Shown: positions 57,934 to 64,000 of the stretch, in pieces
Layout of the letters: every line of letters begins with the position of its first letter
How positions within the stretch are numbered: the stretch's first letter is position 1
NCBI RefSeq assembly: GCF_003664125.1
Contig: NZ_RCCP01000004.1
Coordinates: forward strand, 62,001 to 126,000
DNA length: 64,000 nt
Reading direction: 5' to 3'
Origin: Planococcus citreus
GTDB lineage: Bacteria > Bacillota > Bacilli > Bacillales_A > Planococcaceae
Made by a program: the position numbers and the translations under genes
The notes under the pieces: generated by a model
Databases searched by the model: none
Told to the model about the DNA's origin: nothing
Seen by the model: the letters and a program-made list of their open reading frames with translations, nothing else

Positions 57934-58890
57934 TTGTCGAATGAATTCAATGTGTTAACAATCGGTGACGCTATGATTACGATGAATCCGGTCACCACAG
58001 GGCCGTTGCGTTATGTTACACAGTTTGACCGGAAAATCGGGGGAGCAGAAATGAATTTTGCGATCGGCTGTGCACGCTTAGGGCTGGGCAGCAAATGGAT
58101 CAGCCGCTTAGGAAATGATGATTTCGGTAAAGTGATTTACAATTTTGCACGCGGTGAAGGCATTGACGTGTCGGCGGTGCGCTTTGTGGAAGGGATTCCA
58201 ACTTCCCTCAACTTTAAGGAAATCCATGAAAGCGGAGCTGGTAAAACGTATTACTACCGGAACCCTTCTCCAATGGCGGACTTGGGGCCAGAAGATATCA
58301 CTGAGGAATTATTTACCGATATTCAATTGATTCATTTAACTGGTGTTTACTTAGCGATAGCGGAAAAGCACAGGGAGGTGGTCCATACCATCATCCAATA
58401 CGCCAAGCAGTTGAACATACCGGTTTCATTTGACCCGAATATCCGCTTGAAGCTATGGAGCATGAAAGAGGCGCGAGCTGTATATGAAAGCATATTCCCT
58501 GACGTGGATATCCTGTTGACTGGTCTTGATGAAATTCAAATGATTTCCCAGAAAGAGTCGGTGGATGAATTGCTTTCCTATATTCAGCAATTCAACATTA
58601 CCGATTTCGTCATTAAAGATGGAGCAAACGGATCCAGGTTGTGGAGAGATAACCGCTGGACAGAAGCTGCCAGTTTTCCCGTAACCCCGATAGATACAGT
58701 GGGAGCTGGCGACGGCTTTGATGCGGGATATGTTTATGGATGGCTAAAAGGCTACAGCCCAGAAGAACTTCTGCGCTTTGCGAATGGGGTTGGGGCTTTG
58801 GTGACCACCGTAACCGGTGATAATGAAGGTCTTCCTTATTTAGAAGATGTAAGCGATTTCGTGGAAGATAGGAAAGTTGTCGAGCGTTGA
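57934..58890 (+). CDS. kdgK: PfkB-family sugar kinase, probable KDG kinase KdgK
   Basis: A 318-residue kinase of the ribokinase/PfkB family, likely phosphorylating 2-keto-3-deoxygluconate or a related keto acid. The N-terminal GGAEMNFAIGCARLG is PfkB motif 1, and PIDTVGAGDGFDAGYVYGWL is PfkB motif 2 with the catalytic Asp. Start TTG 57934 has AGGAGGGG upstream. It follows kdgR by 26 bases. Its substrate depends on the adjacent dehydrogenase and transporter, so the KdgK name is an inference from the regulator and similarity. Confidence 0.85.
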   Translation: MSNEFNVLTIGDAMITMNPVTTGPLRYVTQFDRKIGGAEMNFAIGCARLGLGSKWISRLGNDDFGKVIYNFARGEGIDVSAVRFVEGIPTSLNFKEIHESGAGKTYYYRNPSPMADLGPEDITEELFTDIQLIHLTGVYLAIAEKHREVVHTIIQYAKQLNIPVSFDPNIRLKLWSMKEARAVYESIFPDVDILLTGLDEIQMISQKESVDELLSYIQQFNITDFVIKDGANGSRLWRDNRWTEAASFPVTPIDTVGAGDGFDAGYVYGWLKGYSPEELLRFANGVGALVTTVTGDNEGLPYLEDVSDFVEDRKVVER

Positions 58891-58905
58891 GGAGGGAGTG
58901 ACTTG

Positions 58906-59451
58906 ATGCAAACACCGTTGATCATATTACAAGAACTGAATGAGCTGATTAAACGGGTGGATAAAACCCAGTATGATGACCTCGTGGATTTATTGAAACA
59001 GGACAGGCGATTCTTTTTCTTCGGTGAAGGAAGGTCGGGGTTGATGGCGAAGGCGGCTGCGATGCGCTTGATGCATTGTGGTAAAACGGTCTACGTGATC
59101 GGCGAAACGACAACACCTTCGATGGGTCAAGAAGACATCTTACTCATCATTTCCGGTTCGGGAAGTTCGATTCAACTCGACGGGCTTTGCAAGATAGCGC
59201 ATGAACTTGGTGCTGAAGTAGCCATGCTCACCGCAGATTCTTCCAAACTGCAAGAGCACCGCTGCAAATATGGCTTTGCCATCCCTGCAGCTACGAAAAA
59301 AAGACGCGAATGGGAGCCTGCTACGATTCAGCCGCTAGGCAACCAATTCGACCAAGCTGTGCATCTATTATTGGACGCAGCCATAATCGATGGTCCTTAC
59401 AGTGAAGATTCAATGGGAAGTTTAACGAAGCGGCATACTAATCTCGAATAG
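58906..59451 (+). CDS. SIS-domain protein, 6-phospho-3-hexuloisomerase (HxlB)-like
   Basis: A 181-residue SIS protein of the HxlB group, which interconverts 3-hexulose-6-phosphate and fructose-6-phosphate. It has [22 protein letters not shown], the Ser-rich ISGSGSSIQ sugar-phosphate loop, and the C-terminal [14 protein letters not shown]. No hexulose-phosphate synthase (HxlA) gene lies in the window, so the substrate may be a different keto-sugar phosphate. ATG 58906 has GGAGGGAG upstream. It is 15 bases after kdgK. Confidence 0.82.
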   Translation: MQTPLIILQELNELIKRVDKTQYDDLVDLLKQDRRFFFFGEGRSGLMAKAAAMRLMHCGKTVYVIGETTTPSMGQEDILLIISGSGSSIQLDGLCKIAHELGAEVAMLTADSSKLQEHRCKYGFAIPAATKKRREWEPATIQPLGNQFDQAVHLLLDAAIIDGPYSEDSMGSLTKRHTNLE

Positions 59452-59461
59452 GAGAAAAACT

Positions 59462-60472
59462 ATGGCAACAGTTACAGTAGCTTTCGAAGAAGTGAAAATT
59501 CTAATCCAGAAGAAACTCATCAAAGCTGGCTTGCGTGAAGACCATGCAAGGAAAGTCGCAGACGTGCTCATCCATGCTGACTTGCGCGGTGTCAGTTCAC
59601 ATGGAGCATTAAGGACCGAGCACTACATCAGCAGAATCCAGGCTGGCGGGATCAATACCGATCCTGAGATATCTTTCAGTGCAACTGGCCCTGTTACGGG
59701 AACTGTAGATGGAGACGATGGATTCGGGCACGTAGTCGCTGGAATCGCTGTGGCTCATGCGATTGATATGGCGAAAGCCAACGGAGTTGGGATGGTCACG
59801 GCAACGAACAGCAGCCATTGCGGCGCGCTCAGCTATTTTGTAGAAGAAGCGACGAAGCACGGCCTGATTGGCGTAGCGATGACCCATACGGATAAAATCG
59901 TCGTCCCTTTCGGCGGCAAGGAAGCATTTCTCGGCACTAACCCAATTGCTTATGGAGTTCCGGCAAAATCGGAGAAGCCGTTTATTCTCGACATGGCGAC
60001 TTCAAATGTTGCATTGGGTAAAATCCTGCAGCAGAAAGAAGAAGGAAATGCTATTCCGGAAGGATGGGGAGTCGATGAAACGGGCACGCCCACTACAGAT
60101 CCTGGGAAAGTTTCTGCACTGGTGCCATTCGGCGGTCCCAAAGGATATGGCCTTTCAATGGTAGTCGATATCTTCTCTGGCTTGCTTGCCGGTATGGCTT
60201 TCGGACCGCACATCAATAAAATGTACGGCGACTTGGATAAAAATCGCAAACTCGGACATTATATTTGCGTCATCAACCCTTCGTACTTCACAGACCCCGA
60301 GGTGTTTTTAGCGCAGATGGACCGGATGATCCGGGAAGTTAGGGAAGTTCCAGCTGCTGAAGGCTTTGAGAAAGTAATGGTGCCTGGGGAAATCGAACAG
60401 GCGAACGAAGAACACAACCGGCAACAGGGCATCACAATCGCGGAAACAACTTATGAGTTTCTAAAAGCATAA
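59462..60472 (+). CDS. Ldh_2-family dehydrogenase, YjmC-like (also like YiaK)
   Basis: A 336-residue protein of the malate/L-lactate dehydrogenase type 2 family, close in length to B. subtilis YjmC of the hexuronate operon. Family positions are [12 protein letters not shown], the catalytic-His region [24 protein letters not shown] and [16 protein letters not shown]. Relatives reduce keto acids such as 2,3-diketo-L-gulonate (YiaK) or oxidise ureidoglycolate (AllD). Linkage with a TRAP transporter mirrors yiaKMNO. AGGAGAAAAAC precedes the ATG; it lies 10 bases after the SIS gene. Confidence 0.9.
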   Translation: MATVTVAFEEVKILIQKKLIKAGLREDHARKVADVLIHADLRGVSSHGALRTEHYISRIQAGGINTDPEISFSATGPVTGTVDGDDGFGHVVAGIAVAHAIDMAKANGVGMVTATNSSHCGALSYFVEEATKHGLIGVAMTHTDKIVVPFGGKEAFLGTNPIAYGVPAKSEKPFILDMATSNVALGKILQQKEEGNAIPEGWGVDETGTPTTDPGKVSALVPFGGPKGYGLSMVVDIFSGLLAGMAFGPHINKMYGDLDKNRKLGHYICVINPSYFTDPEVFLAQMDRMIREVREVPAAEGFEKVMVPGEIEQANEEHNRQQGITIAETTYEFLKA

Positions 60473-60510
60473 GCATTCATAAAAAAATTACACAAAGGGG
60501 AGTTTTTATA

Positions 60511-61509
60511 ATGAAGAAAAAATGGATGGTTGGAGTTTTTGCATCAGCATTGGTTTTAGGAGCATGTGGTTCAGATGACGCGAGCGAGGGCGGCGAATCT
60601 TCGGGTGGTACAACGGAATGGCGTTTCGGCCACTTGGCAGATGAAAATCACATCTGGCACAAAACGGCTTTGAAGTTTGAAGAATTAGTGGAAGAAAATG
60701 CAGACGGCCAACTGGAAATTACCATTTACCCGAACAACTCACTCGGTGGGGAAACAGATACGATCAACTCGATTCAAGCGGGATCAGCCGACATGGTTAT
60801 TTCGGGAGAGACTTTGCAAAACTGGGCGCCGAATGCAGCCTTGATGGCCGTTCCTTATGCGTTCCGTGACTTGGAGCACGTCCAAAGCGTAGTAGAAGGC
60901 GACATCGGTGAACAAATCAAACAGGAAATCAGCGACGAAGCGGGTCTAACAGCGCTTTATTACCACACGCGCGCTCCGCGTAACTTGACGTCGAACGAAC
61001 CGATTACGTCGCCGGACGATTTGAGCGGTTTCAGCATGCGTGTACCAAACGTTCCATTGTTCTTGGACACTTGGCAGGCAGCTGGTGCAGCGCCACAAGT
61101 CATGGACTTTAACGAAGTGTTCACAGGGCTGCAACAAGGCGTTATTGATGGCCAGGAAAACCCAGTTGACCTTATCCAAAGTGGCGGCCTCTATGAAGTG
61201 CAGGATTATGTGAACCGTACTGAACACGTTTTCTCTTGGATCTATATCCTTGTCGGAAATGAGCAGTATAACGCCCTTTCCGAAGACTTGAAACAAGTAG
61301 TTCAAGATGCAGCTGCTGAAGCACAGGTATATGGAGAAGAATTGTATAACGAAGAAATTGAAACAATTGAACAGGACTTGATCGATTCAGGAATGGAATT
61401 CGTCGATGTTGACCAAGATGCATTCCGCGAAGCGATGACTCCGGCAGTTGAAAGCTCACTTTCTGCTGAACAATTGGAGCTATACGAGCAAATCTTGGCA
61501 GTTGAATAA
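60511..61509 (+). CDS. dctP: TRAP transporter solute-binding protein DctP
   Basis: A 332-residue lipoprotein: signal peptide ending VLGAC, then the TRAP-type binding domain. Key parts are ITIYPNNSLGGETDTINSIQ, the organic-acid binding Arg in FSMRVPNVP, and the loop EVFTGLQQGVIDGQENPVDL. This pattern is common among TRAP binders for sugar acids and uronates. AAAGGGGAG precedes the ATG. The transporter uses an ion gradient, and its two membrane subunits follow after a hairpin. Confidence 0.92.
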   Translation: MKKKWMVGVFASALVLGACGSDDASEGGESSGGTTEWRFGHLADENHIWHKTALKFEELVEENADGQLEITIYPNNSLGGETDTINSIQAGSADMVISGETLQNWAPNAALMAVPYAFRDLEHVQSVVEGDIGEQIKQEISDEAGLTALYYHTRAPRNLTSNEPITSPDDLSGFSMRVPNVPLFLDTWQAAGAAPQVMDFNEVFTGLQQGVIDGQENPVDLIQSGGLYEVQDYVNRTEHVFSWIYILVGNEQYNALSEDLKQVVQDAAAEAQVYGEELYNEEIETIEQDLIDSGMEFVDVDQDAFREAMTPAVESSLSAEQLELYEQILAVE

Positions 61510-61523
61510 TATAGAAGAATAAG

Positions 61524-61557
61524 GCACTTTCGGCCAATAGGTCGAATGTGCCTTTCC
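61524..61557 (+). other. Hairpin between dctP and dctQ
   Basis: AAGGCACTTTCGGCC and GGTCGAATGTGCCTT pair with two mismatches around AATA, with only a short T stretch after. It may stabilise the dctP transcript or partly stop transcription, as often happens after binding-protein genes. Confidence 0.6.
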
Positions 61558-61579
61558 ACTATGAAAGGAATGAACTCGG

Positions 61580-62077
61580 ATGTCCATATTCCGGAAGTTG
61601 ATCGACCGAACGCTGGCCTTCTTGACGATTGCGAGTTTTGCAGGCGTAATCATTATTGTCAGTGTACAAATTCTTTCGCGTTTCCTACCGTTCTCTTTTG
61701 TTTGGACGGAAGAATTGACTCGTTACCTGTTTCTGTTCTCCATTGCTTTCGGAGCACCGTTGGCCTTGTTGCGCAACGAATTCATCAACGTAGATATTCT
61801 GCTGGCAAGAATGCCTGATAATTTCCGGAGATATTACGAAGTAGTGATTTACTTGACGATCATTTTATTAAGCTCAGTCATGGTAATCGAAGGATACAAC
61901 TTCACATTGCTCGGGCATAACCAGAATTCAGCTACTATGCCGTTCCAATTATCATGGGTGCATGCTTCACTTTTGGTCATGAGTGTATTTTTGGTGTTCT
62001 ACGCCGTTATCAAAATCATCGACTTACTGAAAAACAAACAGGATTACAGCCAGAATTTTGAGGGGGATGATTTATAA
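61580..62077 (+). CDS. dctQ: TRAP transporter small permease DctQ
   Basis: A 165-residue membrane protein with four segments, the small TRAP subunit that links DctP to DctM. Patterns seen are FAGVIIIVSVQILSRFLPFS, the VWTEELTRYLFLFSIAFGA motif of the family and LRNEFINVDILL. The stop overlaps the dctM ATG by one base (TAATG). ATG 61580 follows GAAAGGAATGAACTCGG. Confidence 0.92.
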   Translation: MSIFRKLIDRTLAFLTIASFAGVIIIVSVQILSRFLPFSFVWTEELTRYLFLFSIAFGAPLALLRNEFINVDILLARMPDNFRRYYEVVIYLTIILLSSVMVIEGYNFTLLGHNQNSATMPFQLSWVHASLLVMSVFLVFYAVIKIIDLLKNKQDYSQNFEGDDL

Positions 62078-63348
62078 TGGCAGCCCTACTTTTCATTTCA
62101 TTTATCGCATTGATTTTTCTTGGAGTTCCCGTGGCGTTCAGCCTCGGCTTGAGTTCTTTGCTGTATTTATTCATTGCAGATATTCCTTTGAATATCATTC
62201 CCCAACGAATGTTTGGCGGATTGAATTCTTTCGTCCTTCTCTGTATTCCAGGATTTATCCTGGCGGGGAATTTGATGAACGCAGGCGGGATTACAGAGCG
62301 AATCATCGGATTTGCCAATAATTTCTTCGGGCATATCCGAGGTGGTTTAGGACTCGCGAACGTCGGCGCTTCCATGGGGTTTGCCGGAATTTCGGGTACG
62401 GCACTTGCAGATACGGCGAGCATCGGATCGGTTATGATTCCTTCGATGAAAAAGCAAGGCTACGGCGCAGGATTCTCCGCTGCCGTTACGGCATCTTCTT
62501 CGACTGTCGGACCGATCATTCCGCCTTCTCTTCCATTGATCATTGTTGGAACGCTGGCTTCACTGTCAATTGGGGACCTTTTCCTTGCTGGGGCTATTCC
62601 TGGTTTGCTGCTTGGAATCGGTTTGATGATTCCTACGTACTTGATTTCCGTTAAGCGGAATTACCCGAAAGGCGAGCGTCAATCCTTGAAAGCTATCGGA
62701 AAAAGTTTTGTCGGTGCTTTCTGGGCAATTTTGATGACAGTCATCATTTTGTATGGAATCCTGGGCGGTCTTTTCACACCTACAGAAGCTTCTATCGTGG
62801 CTGTTCTATACGCTTTCGTAATCGGGATCTTTGTTTACCGCGAATTACCAGTGAAAAAAATACCGAAAATCATGCTCGATTCGATGACGACAACTGCCTC
62901 TATCATGCTGTTGGTCGGGTTTGCGAATTTGTTCGGATGGATCATGGTGCGGGAGCAAATCCCACAACTCGTAGCAGAGTCCATTCTTGGTATTTCAACA
63001 AATGCCATTATCGTTATCTTGTTAGTTAATTTACTATTATTGTTTGTCGGCACATTTATGGAGACGATTGCCGCATTGGTCATTTTGTTCCCTGTACTGC
63101 TTCCAGTAGCGGTGACGGTCGGGATGGACCCGATCCAATTCGGTGTCATGATGGTCTTGAACTTGGTGATCGGATTGGTCACACCGCCAGTTGGCGTCTG
63201 TCTATTTGTGGCTTCTCAAATCGGGAAAGTGTCCATCGGAAAAACAGCCAGGGAACTATTGCCTTTTCTCGGTGTGAGTTTAGCCGTTTTAATGCTCGTC
63301 GCATTTGTTCCTTCCATTACGACGTTCTTACCAAGTCTATTCGAATAG
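62077..63348 (+). CDS. dctM: TRAP transporter large permease DctM
   Basis: A 423-residue transporter subunit with about twelve membrane segments. Family blocks are IPGFILAGNLMNAGGITERI, GLGLANVGASMGFAGISGTA, ADTASIGSVMIPSMKKQGY, and ASSSTVGPIIPPSLPLIIVG, which are the DctM signature regions for ion and substrate binding. GGGGGATGATTTA precedes the ATG. It is followed after 12 bases by a Zn-dehydrogenase gene. Confidence 0.95.
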   Translation: MAALLFISFIALIFLGVPVAFSLGLSSLLYLFIADIPLNIIPQRMFGGLNSFVLLCIPGFILAGNLMNAGGITERIIGFANNFFGHIRGGLGLANVGASMGFAGISGTALADTASIGSVMIPSMKKQGYGAGFSAAVTASSSTVGPIIPPSLPLIIVGTLASLSIGDLFLAGAIPGLLLGIGLMIPTYLISVKRNYPKGERQSLKAIGKSFVGAFWAILMTVIILYGILGGLFTPTEASIVAVLYAFVIGIFVYRELPVKKIPKIMLDSMTTTASIMLLVGFANLFGWIMVREQIPQLVAESILGISTNAIIVILLVNLLLLFVGTFMETIAALVILFPVLLPVAVTVGMDPIQFGVMMVLNLVIGLVTPPVGVCLFVASQIGKVSIGKTARELLPFLGVSLAVLMLVAFVPSITTFLPSLFE

Positions 63349-63360
63349 GTGGTTATATCA

Positions 63361-64000
63361 ATGAAAGCAGTACAAGTTCCGAAAGCGCATGAAATGAAAA
63401 TCATAGAACAAGATAGACCGCAGCTTCAAAACCCCGAGGATGTCTTAGTTCGAGTAAAGCGTGTCGGGATTTGTGGATCCGATATGCACATTTTTCATGG
63501 CAGTAACCCGCTTGCGACCTATCCCCGGGTGGTGGGGCATGAAGTGGCCGGAGAAGTGGTCGAAACAGGCAAAGACGTAGCCTCTCTGAAAGAAGGCGAT
63601 CACGTGGTGGTCGAGCCAATCAATTATTGTGGTGAATGCTATGCTTGCCGTAAAGGACGTCCGAATGTCTGCGAAAAACTTTCCGTATTCGGGGTTCATG
63701 AAGACGGCGGGATGCGCGAATACATCGTATTGCCAGAAAAGCAACTTCATGCGGTAGACAAACAGCTGGACTGGGACGAAATCGTATTGGCGGAGCCTTA
63801 TACGATCGGTGCGCAGGCGGTTTGGCGCGGACAGGTGGAAAAAGGTGATACCGTCCTGATTCAAGGTTGTGGACCAATCGGTATTTGCATATTGAAACTG
63901 GCGAAGATCGCCGGGGCCACGGTTTATATGTCCGATCTCAGCGAAGAACGGCTTAAGTTCGCACAAGAAAATGGTGCAGATAAAGTCATCAACGCAGGAG
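63361..64000 (+). CDS. Zinc-dependent alcohol/polyol dehydrogenase, YjmD-like (3' truncated by window edge)
   Basis: The first 213 codons of a medium-chain dehydrogenase. Catalytic Zn ligands are seen in [12 protein letters not shown] and [10 protein letters not shown]. The structural Zn site has four Cys in [15 protein letters not shown]. The NAD motif is [13 protein letters not shown]. The sequence closely resembles B. subtilis YjmD, which is encoded next to yjmC in the hexuronate operon, as here with four genes between. The frame is open to the window end. Confidence 0.9.
   Translation, partial: MKAVQVPKAHEMKIIEQDRPQLQNPEDVLVRVKRVGICGSDMHIFHGSNPLATYPRVVGHEVAGEVVETGKDVASLKEGDHVVVEPINYCGECYACRKGRPNVCEKLSVFGVHEDGGMREYIVLPEKQLHAVDKQLDWDEIVLAEPYTIGAQAVWRGQVEKGDTVLIQGCGPIGICILKLAKIAGATVYMSDLSEERLKFAQENGADKVINAG

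Noticed and set aside
1-64000. CRISPR arrays, tRNA or rRNA genes, prophage genes, replication origin
   Set aside because: I found no regular direct repeats with spacers, no tRNA cloverleaf or rRNA sequence, no phage structural genes and no DnaA-box clusters.

Overview
The window is a stretch of chromosome from a low-to-medium GC Gram-positive bacterium of the Bacillales. Gene content and sequence style point to the Planococcaceae (Planococcus or a close relative), although no rRNA or other strict marker is present. Supporting signs are strong AGGAGG-type ribosome binding sites, frequent TTG and GTG starts, lipoproteins, a Trp T-box, a preQ1 riboswitch, Bacillus-type flagellar gene order and B. 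subtilis-like kdgR, yjmC, yjmD, yteA and pxp genes. There are no IS elements, prophage genes, tRNAs, rRNAs or CRISPR arrays.

Layout. (1) 1-9.66 kb: the 3' half of a fla/che-type operon (fliO-P-Q-R, flhB, flhA, flhF, flhG, sigD, swrB-like, yaaR-like, PilZ). It ends at a terminator, lacks the cheB-A-W-C-D block that B. subtilis has between flhG and sigD, and carries a repeat between flhB and flhA. (2) 9.7-17.2 kb: NAT-like, GNAT and Nudix enzymes, then a leftward 5-oxoproline operon (pxpB-pxpC-pxpA-ycsG-ycsI) and an orphan amino-acid binding lipoprotein. (3) 17.3-25.5 kb: a TetR-controlled ABC exporter operon with two operators, an LrgAB pair, brnQ with a GntR regulator, and a tandem pair of SpoIIAA-like proteins. 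(4) 25.5-36.8 kb: two long non-coding repeat regions flank an rRNA-methyltransferase-like gene, two drug exporters with a TipA-type MerR regulator, tandem EEP hydrolases, the queuosine genes queF and yhhQ under a preQ1 riboswitch, and a CYP152 P450 that carries the His typical of OleT alkene-forming enzymes. (5) 37-47.2 kb: accessory single genes, a GAF-STAS protein, a SleB-like hydrolase and a sugar ABC transporter without its own ATPase. (6) 47.2-56.7 kb: trpE-trpG behind a Trp T-box, an amidinotransferase-like enzyme, a GIY-YIG protein, a SurA_N-like lipoprotein, hisC, a thioredoxin-reductase-like flavoprotein and small hypotheticals. (7) 56.8-64 kb: a catabolic operon of kdgR (LacI), kdgK, an HxlB-like SIS isomerase, a yjmC-like dehydrogenase, a three-gene TRAP transporter and a yjmD-like Zn-dehydrogenase that runs off the window. 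A probable CcpA site sits in the promoter spacer and a perfect 18-bp operator lies just downstream.

How genes work together. The first block builds the flagellar export gate and sets flagellar number and position (FlhF/FlhG) and late gene expression (SigD). The last block looks like import, oxidation or reduction, and phosphorylation of a sugar acid (uronate or keto-gulonate type), under carbon catabolite control and a dedicated repressor. The most distinctive observations are a family of structured intergenic repeats (two subtypes, four copies, two of them with a further ~300-bp conserved non-coding module), the OleT-type active-site signature of the P450, and the unusual enzyme set of the TRAP operon.
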